Shown: positions 11,562 through 21,725 of the stretch, one piece after another | Layout of the letters: each line of letters begins with the position of its first letter | Numbering within the stretch: position 1 is the first letter of the stretch | Source: Theropithecus gelada | Lineage: Eukaryota; Chordata; Mammalia; Primates; Cercopithecidae | Direction of reading: 5' to 3' | DNA length: 64,000 nucleotides | NCBI RefSeq assembly: GCF_003255815.1 | Contig: NC_037668.1 | Span: forward strand, 87,155,783 to 87,219,782 | Program-made: the position numbers and the translations under genes | The notes under the pieces: generated by a model | Seen by the model: the letters and a program-made list of their open reading frames with translations, nothing else | The model's database searches: none | What the model was told of the DNA's origin: nothing

Positions 11562-11868
11562 TTTTTATTTTTATTTTATTTTATTTTTTTTGAGATGGAG
11601 TTTTGCTCTTGTTGCCCAGGCTGGAGTACAATGGTGTGATCTCAGCTCACTGCAACCTCTGTCTCCCTGGTTCAAGCAATTCTGCCTCAGCTTCCCAAGT
11701 AGCTGGGATTACAGGCACACACTACCATGCCTGGCTAATTTTTGTATTTTTAGTAGAGACAGGTTTTCACCATGTTGGCCAGGCTGATCTCGAACTCTGA
11801 CTTTGTGATCTGCACACTTTGGCCTCCCGAAGTGCTGGGATTACAGGTGTGAGCCGCCATGCCTGGCC
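11562..11868 (-). mobile_element. Alu 186 bp upstream of an FGGY exon
   Basis: This is a full-length antisense Alu flanked by a perfect 14-bp duplication, ttaatttccaatta, at 11548-11561 and 11869-11882. It lies 186 bp before the exon at 12055. Its T-rich strand in the transcript could offer cryptic acceptors, but I see no evidence that it is used. Confidence 0.94.
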
Positions 11869-12054
11869 TTAATTTCCAATTAGTTTGGTTCTTTTTTTCT
11901 TATTTATAGGATCTTTTGGTATTATAGTGATACTGTTATCTGTTTTATGTTGTAAAGATTTTTTTCTATTCTGTCCTTCCTTCTAGTTGTAACTGTTTTC
12001 AATCTTTTGAGACCCTGGAATTGTAATTTATGTTTCTGTTTGTTTTTAAAACAG

Positions 12055-12166
12055 AAAGTTGTACAAGGGATTGATTTAAACCAAATTCGAGGACTTGGGT
12101 TTGATGCCACGTGTTCTCTGGTTGTTTTGGATAAGCGGTTTCGCCCATTACCGGTCAACCATGAAG
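12055..12166 (+). CDS. FGGY: FGGY coding exon (phase 0 start, phase 1 end)
   Basis: This 112-nt exon encodes 37 residues plus one base of FGGY, a sugar kinase of the FGGY family shown in mammals to phosphorylate D-ribulose in the cytosol. The translation runs from KVVQGIDLNQIRGLGFDATC to the residues ending PVNH-E. The GFDATCS stretch is the conserved strand and turn of the FGGY N-terminal domain near the sugar-binding cleft. The borders are a pyrimidine-rich tract ending in AAAACAG (12048-12054) and the donor GTAAGA (12167). The reading frame is open upstream to an ATG at 12007, but that part is intronic. Compared with the human protein as I remember it, three residues differ in this exon (Q to R, H to R and Q to H). 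This suggests a non-human primate and is not an alignment result. I identify the gene confidently from the residue string and from the continuation in the next two exons. Confidence 0.95.
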
Positions 12167-12250
12167 GTAAGACCACGTCTCTTCTTTTTTCCAGTGGTGG
12201 GAGACTTGCCTGATTAATCCAGTGGGCCCAGGTGGAACAGGAGGGCAGGC

Positions 12251-12400
12251 GTCTCTTGCTGCTGATAGTGAAATTTAGAGGTAGAGTGAAGTGACACAGA
12301 TCATGTCGCAGAAGTCAAGAGCTTGGAGAGCAGTTGGTATGAGTGGGTTGGTGTTGAGGCTGGATTAGGGGGACTTGGCTTGATAAAACTCAAGAGCCAC
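12251..12400 (+). repeat. Copy A of a diverged direct duplication
   Basis: About 145 bp beginning gtctcttgctgctgatagtg recur at 13990-14135, in the same orientation 1.74 kb away, at roughly three-quarters identity by eye. The shared blocks include atttagagg-agagtg, tggagagca-ttgg and atgag. It is either a local duplication or two copies of a repeat I do not know. Confidence 0.75.
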
Positions 12401-13174
12401 AGTGCAGAACATGGTAAAGGAAGGACATGAGATTGTTAGCTAGGAGTAAGTAACCTTGAAATACACAGGTGGTTTTGATGTTTTCTGGGAAGAGAGTGTC
12501 AGTGCTTGCAGTTTCTTTGTAGACGACGTTCCTATTCCATGCTTGTCTGAGTGGATGAGCGAAGTCCTTTGAAAGGAAATGGAACATGGTAGACAGGGCC
12601 GTGTGACAAACAGAAGCTAGAAGCAGATGGCCTCTCTGTTTTCAATAGCCAGACCAAAAGACATTCACATTAAATGATGTCCTAACAGACACTTGTGAGT
12701 ACAGAAATGAGCTGTTTCAAACGTAAAATGCCACTTGGGTCCACCATCAGAGATTTTTCACAGCAAATAAGGTTGTCTCTTTTGGGGAATTTTAGCCAAT
12801 AACGCTAGTACTGGGGTTACAAACCCAAAAGTCTACTAATACATTAATGCAATAATTAATATATTAGTCAGATGGGTAATGTAAAATGAGTAATAGGCCT
12901 CGCTTGAGAAAAACCGCTGCACATGTGTGAAGATAAATTTCAACTGATATTTAACCTTGTAATGAGCAGAAGACATTAGGGAGCAGTGGAGGCTCATTGC
13001 ACTGGAAATTGCATGCTCCATCTGAAGGGAGGGGCCAGCGCTAGGCATTGTCAGTCGGCTGTTGCCAAGATAGCCATTGGAAACATATTTGGGGCTAGAT
13101 TCTGTTTGAGAACCCTTGGTTCTGGACACTGTTGCAGCAGCATCTTTCTTAACTGTTGGCTATGAGGTAGTAGG

Positions 13175-13375
13175 GTACATTGGTACACAGTGGAATTAGA
13201 GTTAGGCGGGGACTCTGATTGTAGCTCTGCCATTGCTGAGCTGTGACACCTTGGGCAAGCCACTTAACTGTGTTTCTTAGTTTTCTTCTCTGAAAGAATT
13301 TGAATAATGAATCAGTAGCTTTGCTGTGAGAATTTAGTGAGAGACTGATACTTAAAATGCTCAGAAAAGTTTCTT
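13175..13375 (+). repeat. MIR copy
   Basis: The MIR core is in sense orientation: gattgtagctctgccattgc, ctgtgacaccttgggcaagc, cacttaactgtgtttcttag and a ctttgctgtgagaattta end. Confidence 0.8.
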
Positions 13376-13597
13376 CCATCAGATGATGAATTTTTTAAGA
13401 GAATATTCCGGTCACTACTATGGACCTAATGTATGAAATAGTGATTATTATAATTATAAGGACTATAAATGATCATCTATTTGCATCACTTTTCACTATA
13501 AGTGATCACTATAAATAATTATAATCACTATGTGCTGAAAATGGATACAAATAGATGAATGATTAGAGCACAGTGGTAATGATGACCATTTTCTGCA

Positions 13598-13599
13598 TG

Positions 13600-13638
<39 letters not shown>
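13598..13638. repeat. CA microsatellite
   Basis: About 18 CA units follow a short GC run (gcatgcgcgcgc), giving an alternating purine-pyrimidine tract of about 40 bp. Confidence 0.95.
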
Positions 13639-13640
<2 letters not shown>

Positions 13641-13989
13641 TTTTCCCTCTTCTTGTGACATTTATTAACACCTCCTGTGTGCCAGGCCCTGTCTTAGCAA
13701 ATGCTGGGGCTTCAAAGATGAATCAGGATGGTTCTTGTTCTTGGTGGCTATTCATTGGCCCAGTTGGCACTGTTCCGGCCCAGGACAGGGCAGCCTCATT
13801 CTGAGCCATTTCGGAAAGCAGAGACCAAAAATGGGTAGAGCAAACGTCAGCTGTGCAGCAGCAAGCATTCACTAATTACAAGATGTGGCCAGCCACAGAC
13901 CTGGCCGTTTTGGGAGGCTGTCAGTGTGTCTTTTATGGGCTTTATTTAAGTAAAGGTCAGGTGATTGTTGGGGATGCCATAGATCAGAT

Positions 13990-14135
13990 GTCTCTTACTG
14001 CTGATAGTGAGATTTAGAGGCAGAGTGTGGAGGCCAGAAGTTATGTCCCGGAAGTTAAAAGTTTGGAGAGCAATTGGCATGAGTCAGGTGGCATTGGGGG
14101 CAGAGTTAGAGGGAACTTGGTTCCATAAAGCACAA
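13990..14135 (+). repeat. Copy B of a diverged direct duplication
   Basis: This begins gtctcttactgctgatagtg and continues gagatttagaggcagagtg, with a gtttggagagcaattggcat block, parallel to 12251-12400. See that entry. Confidence 0.75.
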
Positions 14136-14234
14136 GAGGCATGTTAGAGAGCCTGATTTTGGGTGGGACTTTAGATACTAAGAGTCCTGCTTCAAGGATT
14201 TTGTATCATCTCATCTAAAATACATGTTTCTTTA

Positions 14235-14405
14235 TTTATTTTTACTCTGGCTGTGCATTAGTATCAACTGGAGATCTTTTTAAAAATTGACAATTCATGA
14301 ACCCTACCCTCAAGATTTGTATTCACTTGACTTGAGGTGGAGCTAGGGCGTTGACTTTTAAAAAAAGTTCTCTCAGTAAGTCTAGTATGTAGAGAATCAC
14401 TGGGC
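14235..14405. repeat. hAT/MER-type relic
   Basis: The pattern gcattagtatcaactggaga, a tcatgaaccctaccctcaag block and a tagagaatcactggg end resembles the MER5/MER20-like group of small hAT elements. The family is uncertain. Confidence 0.45.
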
Positions 14406-15704
14406 ACAGATTAACAGAGAATTAAAATATTAGGAACAGAACACTTGAAGTGGAAGAAGATAGTTCCTTGTTAAATTTGCTTAAATATGTACCCTCTTTG
14501 GATGCTATATATTTTTTTCATTGTAGGTAGAATGGCCTCCTGTTAACAAATCCTCTATTAAAAAGGTAACTAGGTTCCCACTCTAATTATAAGTGTTGAA
14601 ATAACTTTATTCCACCTAAAAGGTTAAAGTGTACCCATTCATCAAATGCATCCAGCTGCAGGTACCCTCATCAGTTTCTTGCCTTTCAACAGATTGTATT
14701 AAGGTTAGATCTTTTATCCGAAATGGATTATCCTGTGCAAGAAAATGAAATTAGAATTTTAAAGGTGGTTTGAAGGTTCTTTAGAGACTCCTACCTGCAT
14801 GGCAGCCACCAACTCTTGATTGGCTAATGGGAGTAATTGTGAGGAGCAGAGAGTGGGGTCAGGAAGATTCCAGATAACCCTAATCATGCAGATAACCTAA
14901 AACCAAACCCGTAAGGCCAGCAAAAGTATTGCCATCTGTAGATGTTAACCAAAAAATTATAAACAAATAAATTAAGTACAATAGTTTAAGAAAATACAGC
15001 ATTACTATATGATAAAATAGTCTTATTGTTTGCCTTTCCTTGTTTGATTCTTCTTTCTTAAAAGATCTGAACAGCCCCTGGGCTGGACAGCAGCACAGTT
15101 GCTGAATGCTTCCTACCCCTGCCACTGACCGAATGCAGAGCCTCACCCTGGTTGTGTCATCTCAGCCATAGGAGCTCTTGGGAGGGAGAGGAACAAAGGG
15201 TGATAATTGGGGCTGGGAGAGGGAGTTATGACCTAGTCTCCTCTGTGCAACAGATACCTAATGTTTAGATTTTCTTTGCTGATTCATAATAATTTTTCCC
15301 CTCAGGTATGCCTGCAACACATTCTGTGAACATAAACATGTATTTTAGCAAGGTATTAATTAAGTGAATATATGGATGAATAATAATCTGCCCTTAGGTA
15401 AAGTGAGGTAGCTCAAATTTTGCTTTCCCTCCAATTCTCTTAAACGACGACATTTTTGTGGGTCTGTGTTCTGTTTCCCATGCGGCCTTATTGTGTAGAA
15501 CCTCTTTCTCACTCTTTCTTCAGCTGCGTAGCCAGTGGCTAGTCATTTGAAGAATTAAATAAACACTTTCCTGCCTTTTGGAAGCTTTCTGTACAGCTCC
15601 AGGCTCAGCTAACTAGAGCCTACTCTTTGCTCCTCCTCCACATTCCCATGTCTGGTACTCTTGTTCTGGCAGTCAACACACAATGTAGACTCTTTCTCCG
15701 TGCA

Positions 15705-15805
15705 AACGTATGCACTTAAGGACAGAACTGTGCCACATTCTTCTTGATATCCTAGCATCCAACACTGTGCATGGCATGTAGTAGATGCTCAATAAAAGAT
15801 TAAAT
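15705..15805 (+). repeat. L2 3'-end fragment
   Basis: The segment acttaaggacagaactgtgc through cactgtgcatggcatgtagt and agatgctcaataaaa is the LINE L2 tail in sense orientation. Confidence 0.6.
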
Positions 15806-17547
15806 TAACTTTCAGTTGATTTACTTGTGGTTTTCCATGAGAGCTGAAAAAAAAATTAACTTCTCAGTTTTTATCTAAAATGAAAATTATAAATTATTAA
15901 TTCTAATGCAGTATTGATTCTGTACGATTTTCACTGTATTATTCTGACTGCATTTTGAGAGCATCTTTATATACAGGCAGTAGTAGCTGATTGATCTGTC
16001 TTCACTACAGGCAGAAGTTTAGCAACAGGTATTTTTACCTTAAAGTAGCTGTAGATTTGTTCTGTATAGTACTTGAGAAACAATACTGATATTGTGCCCT
16101 TCAACACTCACCCACCCACCCACACACTGCAGGTGTATGCATGTGTACACACCCACATCGTGATTTATTGATGGTTCTGGAATAGGAGCTGGACATCAGT
16201 ATTTTTAAAAGTTATCAAGGCAATGCTAATGTGCAACTAGGTTTGAGAACCAGAGCTTTGAGCACTTCTGTTAGATAGTAGAACAATTCTGTTTACAAAA
16301 AATTCTTTGACATTCCTGTGGGAGGTCCCATGTACTCTTTATTATTTTCAAAGTATTAGTATTATGGTTTGTGGAACTTTCATGGGAGGCGAGATCTTTC
16401 CAGTTAGGCAAACCAGCAACTGAGCCCCTGCCTTGTTATGCCCATGACCTTATTTAGGTATCTTCTTACATTGGATTTTTTTTTGTTTGTTTTAGCAAGA
16501 TATGTAGTGCTGCAGTTACTTTGCCATTAAATAAAATAATGTGTGAAAATATAATACCTGGCTTGGTAACTGCTGGGTTTCTTTTCTGTTTGCCCTAATA
16601 ATCTCCCAGGTATATTCATTGCTGTTCTGCATATTTTGCCATCAGAAGCGTCAGAGGGCTGTTAAAGGATTTCTGGCTTGCCCATTGGTACAGGATGAAT
16701 TAACAGAGGCTAGGGAGAGAGATAAGGAGTTACTGTGTGGAATACAGGGTGATAAAGGCAGGATATGAGGGGCAGTGCTCCTTTTCCAGCTGGTTTTAAA
16801 TTCTCTTCCTTACGTTTACTCCTCCTGAGGGCCTGCTTTCTGAGAAGTACTTGCCATATCCTTTATGTGCATTATCTTTTGTTTAATAACTTTCTGAATT
16901 ATATATCTTCATCTGTAACTGTGTCTTCATCTGTAACTAGCATTCCCCATTAGATTTGCCTAATTCCAAAACCGATGAGCTTCCCATGCCAACAAACCAA
17001 CCAATCAAATGAGGGAAAAAACACCTAAATGAACTAATTTTAATTAAACTGACCTGAAAAAGTGAGAATATAAGCAGTTAAATGCCATTGTGTAGCTATT
17101 AGATGTATTATACCATCAAAGTATTTATCCATATTTAAAGGAGACAGATCTTAAAAAGAGAAAATATTGCCGTAGTCTTATTTCATAGATGCCTCTCCTG
17201 AATGTATGCCCAGAAAAGTTTTTCTAGAACAGAAGGGATAAGAAAGGAAGAGAAGAAGTTGAGAGAGAATACTGGATAATATAATTAATTGGTAGATTTT
17301 TTTTCTGCTTTTAATGTAGATATTTATTCTAAGGTTATGGTCAGAGAACACATGACTGGACGGGAAATTCGAGGCCTGGGGACAGTGCATTCATCAGCCT
17401 TGCTGGTGTCCTTTCATTTTGCTCATTCTTGATACATAAAATTATAGAAAGTACATAGCATTTTGGTCTTGGGAATCCATAATTGTTCCCTTGAAGTAGA
17501 AGGAAGAGAATGTGTGTCTATCTGCATCTCCCTCTCGTTTCTGTTAG

Positions 17548-17699
17548 AGGATTCCCATCGAAATGTCATCATGTGGCTGGACCATCGAGCAGTCAGTCAG
17601 GTCAATAGGATCAACGAGACCAAGCACAGCGTCCTCCAGTATGTCGGCGGGGTGATGTCTGTGGAAATGCAGGCCCCGAAGCTTCTGTGGCTGAAAGAG
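17548..17699 (+). CDS. FGGY: FGGY coding exon (phase 1 start, phase 0 end)
   Basis: This 152-nt exon completes a split codon and adds 50 residues of the FGGY N-terminal domain, from DSHRNVIMWLDHRAVSQV to MQAPKLLWLKE. The MWLDHRA motif matches the W-x-D-x-R signature by which FGGY ribulokinase-like enzymes contact the sugar. The GGVMSVEMQAPKLLWLKE segment is typical of the same subfamily. The acceptor is TTTCTGTTAG (ending 17547) and the donor is GTGAGT (17700). An AG at 17548-17549 could act as a second acceptor, but using it would break the frame, so 17548 is the start. The junction codon reads GAG (Glu) here. I remember Gly at this position in human, which would be one base change. This exon and the previous one total 264 nt and together form a phase 0 to 0 unit, although each alone is out of frame. 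Confidence 0.95.
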
Positions 17700-17874
17700 G
17701 TGAGTGCATAGAGTCTAAGAGAAGATACCAACAATAGTAGAGGATCCCTTTTATTGTGGATCTGTATGTACCAGGCACCCTGCTAAAATCAGTTCTGTTT
17801 GATTTTTTCCCAGCAACTAGGAGGAACATTGATCCCATTTTATTGATTACAGTGCAGTTAAATCACACCTGTTT

Positions 17875-18085
17875 TTATGTGCCTAACTCATACCAGGCAC
17901 TGTGACAGGTATTGTACACGTTATCTCTTTGAAGGCCAACAGCCCTATGAAGTGTTTTTATGTGTGGTGTTTACTTTAGGGTGTCTGTTTTGTAGACAAA
18001 AAAACGAATGTTCATAGAGATAAAACAACTCACTCAAAGTGAAAAATATGTGACAGAACCAGAATTTGAACCTAAGACTGGCTGA
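17875..18085 (-). repeat. MIR copy
   Basis: The antisense order is ctcataccaggcactgtgac, then tacacgttatctctttgaag, a cactcaaagtgaaaaatatg block and ttgaacctaagactggctga. It starts less than 200 bp after the second FGGY exon. Confidence 0.7.
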
Positions 18086-18091
18086 CTCCAA

Positions 18092-18230
18092 AATGGTTTT
18101 TTCAAATTTTAAAATGTTTCTTTTGTGGAGACTTGGTCTCACTGTGCTGGCCAGGCTGATTTCAAACTCCTGGCGTTATGTGATCCTGCAAAAGTGATGT
18201 GTTTATAGGTGTGAGGCACTGTGCCCAGCC
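18092..18230 (-). mobile_element. Free Alu monomer (FLAM-like), degraded
   Basis: Only one Alu arm is present, in antisense orientation: ggagacttggtctcactgtg, ctggccaggctgatttcaaa and ggcactgtgcccagcc. The divergence and single arm suggest a fossil left monomer rather than a truncated young Alu. Confidence 0.7.
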
Positions 18231-18944
18231 ATCCAAAATCAATTCTTTTAATACCCGGTATTCTACTGGAGTTCAGAGAGATTAATTACCATTCCAGTGA
18301 GAAAGCAGCAGAGGTGGGATTTAAGTCCATATCTTCTGATCAGGGCCTTCCTAGTCTGTACACTTTTAGCCCCAACTTATTAATATTTGGCCTTGTTGAC
18401 ATCTTAGGCTTCCCCTTTCTCATCCCACCTGCACTCGAGTTTCTCATCCTTAAATGATATGGCAATCTCTGGTCAAAGCTCTTGCAGGTGGTTTCCATTT
18501 CCAGATGTGAGGACTTCTTTATGAAGTGTGGAGAATGGTGATGTCAGCTTAATGGTTCCCATTAGAGATGAATGTGTGAGAAAGTTCAAGTCCTTCGGGA
18601 ACCTCAAGGACTTGAAAACCTCTAGGTGGTCTGGAGAAATAGAGAATCCATCTAATGGGCATGACCTGTGATTCATTTACTGGCTCTGAGATTTCAGGTG
18701 GGCTGAGTCTTCTATTACTCAGATCGTGAATGGAGATGGGGAGAGCTTAGGGTGCTGAGAAGGTGCCTAAGGATTGCCATCATGGGGCAGGAGAGTGGTA
18801 GGAAAGAAGGGCTTCAGCAATCAAAGCAGGCTTTACCTGTTAGCTGTTTTAGATATTGAGCTGTTTTGTAAGTTTTAATCTACATAAAGGCTTCTGTGGT
18901 TGCTAAGAGTTTGACAGAGTTTCTTGGGAGTCAGGAGTTTTCAA

Positions 18945-19280
18945 GAATCTAATTCTGACTCTACTGTCAACAATTACATGCTTTGGTCAAAGCACTTCTT
19001 ATCTCAGACCTCACTTTTTTTCATCTGTAAAGTGGGAGAGTTGTATTAACCAGTTTGAAAACCTGACTCGGATATATGCTGAAACACAAAATTGGAATAC
19101 AGAACTGTTCTGCACTGCCCCATACCCTGCTTTGAGTTGTATAAGCATTAGTTGATTTTAATCCTAACAATCTCTGCTTGGTAGATAGCATGGGAAACTG
19201 ATCCTAAGGAGGCTTTCCCAAACAGGTGATCGAGCCAGAATTTAAATCCATGTCTGCTGGGCCCCAAATCTCAGCTTGTT
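18945..19280. repeat. Two MIR fragments (+ then -)
   Basis: 18945-19050 holds a sense MIR block (atgctttggtcaaagcactt, catctgtaaagtgggag). 19100-19280 holds an antisense block (tttaatcctaacaatctctg, acaggtgatcgagccagaat). Confidence 0.55.
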
Positions 19281-19879
19281 CCATCATGTCATGCAGTAGT
19301 AAAATCCCTCCATGAAGCATGGCTCTTGGTGTAGGACCAGGAATGATGGCAGTGGTCTTCTTCAACTTGGCCTAAACTTGTTGCTATATCAACAGGTTTG
19401 GATTGGATATATCACCTTTTTTGGCAACACAGAAAGAAGAGTTATACTGAGTTAAGCAAAGAGGATTGGGCGAAGGGTCGTTGGTTCAGTGTCAGGGCCT
19501 TCTAGAGCATGTGCCACATGGCCAGCTCCAGCCTCTATCCCAGGAGATCTAAATGCATATCTGGCACGAACCTCTCAGGATTCTTACCATCTTGCACTTG
19601 ATATGAAACTGCACTAAGTAAATCCCATAGGAAATAGTTAATATCTAGATTACATGGCAATGTTTGTGACCCTCTGAGAGCATCTTCTATTAATTTATTT
19701 TAAAAATTCAATTTTCTTTCAGAATTTTCTGAGTAAGCCTCTAGGGTGGATGTGTTTTGGTAAGCATGTACAGGAATTCTTGCTGAGAATTCATTTGGCT
19801 TTAATGTGATTGCAAAATCAAAATTAAAGAGATTTCTAAGTCAGTTTTAGTATTTTCTTAAAGCCTGACCAGGAGGGCT

Positions 19880-20040
19880 ATAGTGCTTCTCAGACTTTAA
19901 TGTGTAAATGAATCACCTGGAGATCTTACTGAACTGTAGTTTCTGATTCAGTAGCCCTGGGATAGGGACTGAAAATTGGAGAATTTGTATTGCTAACACA
20001 AGTTCACAGGTGATGCTAATGTTACTGGGCTGGGAACTTG
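19880..20040 (+). repeat. MER5A-like hAT element
   Basis: The blocks gtgcttctcagactttaatg, atgaatcacctggagatctt, tttctgattcagtagccctg and acaggtgatgctaatgttac follow the MER5A pattern. Confidence 0.65.
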
Positions 20041-20279
20041 TGAAACCACTTTTAATTCCAAAAGCTCTGTTCCCCTATGCTGAAAAACATCCACTTGTGG
20101 GGAATCAGGGAATGGTACCTTTGTTTTTAATGCTATGATGGGAGACACAGGGAAGTTTGATAGCTTCAGTAGAGCTGCTTGAGTGCACATTCAGAATAAA
20201 AACATGAGATTCTGTGTTCTAAGTTTATCAAGCTGTCTTGTTTTTACTCTTTCTTTATTCTTTAATTCTTGAAGTCTGT

Positions 20280-20830
20280 ACTGAGCTCAACTATGAACCA
20301 GCAAGTACGACAGGCACTGGGGACATGGGGACAATAAGGACTCAATCTTACCATTGAGCAGCACAGAGTCCACAAGGGATAGTGGTGGGGGAGCATAAGG
20401 AATGGGGTGGATGCAGGAGTGATATGAAAACAGAGCCATCAAATATACTATGCATTGTGATATGGCAATATACAAAGTGCTTTGGGAAAAAGGATTTGCT
20501 TCCTAGAGGCAATAGTTTGACAGGAACCTCAAGATATGAGTGGAGGTTTTGCCTAGCAGAGAAGATAGGAAAGAGATTCTGAAGAGAGACTGTGGTTCAT
20601 CTGTGATATGGTAGGTGAGTCCCAGGGCATGAGCTGGGGTGCTTCAGCAAGCATAGCAGGAGATGAGGCCAGGTAAATAGTCTGAGTTCGGCTTTTTAAG
20701 GGCTTAATTGGTGATAGGGATTGGTTGATGGTTGTTAAGCAAGGGAGGGGCAGGCTTAAGTAACTGGCAGACATGTGGAGATTGGATTAGGGGTGAGAAA
20801 ATGTGTGTGGGGAGGTAAGAACTAGAGTTT
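20280..20830 (-). repeat. L2 relic
   Basis: The segment starts gaaccagcaagtacgacagg, followed by cactggggacatggggacaa (antisense L2 end). It continues with a loosely conserved internal part to a gcaagggaggggcaggctta block. The 3' half is assigned with less confidence. Confidence 0.45.
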
Positions 20831-21029
20831 TCTCATTCCTCTGATGATAGCACTCTGATGGCTTTGCATTGCTTTGTTAGATAAATTCCAGAAACTGAAA
20901 CGTGGACTACAAAATGGTGCATGATGTCATTTTTACCTCCTCCTCTCTCCTCACTCTTTGTCTTTTACCTCCTAGCTCACTATGTCCCATCCACAGGGAT
21001 CCACTTAGAGTTCTTTGCTACATGAGTCT

Positions 21030-21362
21030 TGGCTAGAGGTTGGCAGACTATGGCACCCAGGCCAAATCTGGCCTACTGCCTATTATTGGATGGCTTGAGA
21101 AAATGTAAATGGTTTTACATTTTCAAGTGGTTAAGAATCAAAAGAATGATATTTTGTGACTTATGAAAATAATAGGAAATTAAAATTTTAATGGCCATAA
21201 GTAAAGTTTGATTGGAACACAGCCACACTCATCCATTTATGTGTTGTTTATGTCTGTTTTCACATTACAGTGACAGTTGAGTAGTTGAGACAGAGACTAT
21301 ATGGCCTACAGGGCAGAATATATATGTACTATCTGGACCAACAGATGAAAAGTTTCCTGACC
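21030..21362. repeat. hAT-type MER relic
   Basis: The segment gaggttggcagactatggca, ccaggccaaatctggcctac, gattggaacacagccacact and gaaaagtttcctgaccc is a familiar mammalian DNA-transposon fossil (cagcaaactatggcccgcgg type). A shorter related piece may be at 25795-25985. Confidence 0.6.
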
Positions 21363-21374
21363 CCTGTCTTGACA

Positions 21375-21725
21375 ACGCTGAGTCTTTCACCCACAGTGTT
21401 CTTCCCTCTGCTCACCGCTGATTCTTCCTCATCATTTAAGTTTCAGTTTTATTTTTGCTCTCTTAAAAAGCCTTTCCTGACCGTCAGATACATCAGAGTC
21501 TCTTGTTACTACACTCTTAATTTTACTTCATTATATCTTTCATAAATTGTAGTGCTACATCAATTTTTGTGGTGATTTATATAATGCTTGCCCCAACCAT
21601 TGTAATCTGCAGGAGGATAGAGATCATATCCACCTTGTTCTTTGCTATGTCTCGGTCCCTAACCAAGTGGCTGGTGCGTAGTAGGTACTCAGTACATATT
21701 TTCTGAATAATTTGAATGACTCCGT
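21375..21725 (+). repeat. L2 copy
   Basis: The sense L2 3' region reads cttcctcatcatttaagttt, aaaaagcctttcctgaccgt, tgtaatctgcaggaggatag and ctggtgcgtagtaggtactc. Confidence 0.75.

Larger units (their letters stand above)
1..12054 (+). other. FGGY: FGGY intron, 3' part (starts before window)
   Basis: This is the 3' end of the intron before the first exon seen. I looked for the preceding coding exon, which should contain the GTGSVRAALVDQSG phosphate-1 loop region, and did not find it, so it lies upstream of the window. Recognised content is listed separately: Alu, L1, L2, MIR, Tigger-like and LTR-like repeats. I recognised nothing in about 215-560, 843-1220, 1960-3250, 4830-4970, 6820-7035 and 10745-11045, apart from AT-rich, possibly L1-derived, sequence in the last. 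Confidence 0.85.
12167..17547 (+). other. FGGY: FGGY intron, 5.4 kb
   Basis: This is a complete intron of 5381 bp between two FGGY exons, with GTAAGA at the donor and TTAG at the acceptor. It contains a MIR, one CA repeat, an L2 tail, an MER-like relic and both members of a diverged 145-bp direct duplication. The stretches 12400-13170, 14410-15700 and 16260-17540 contain nothing I can name, beyond a short CCCA/CACA-rich run near 16109-16130. Confidence 0.9.

Noticed and set aside
17548..17549. Alternative splice acceptor two bases downstream (exon starting at 17550)
   Set aside because: It would shift the reading frame and lose the DSHRNVIMWLDHRA match, so 17548 is the functional start.
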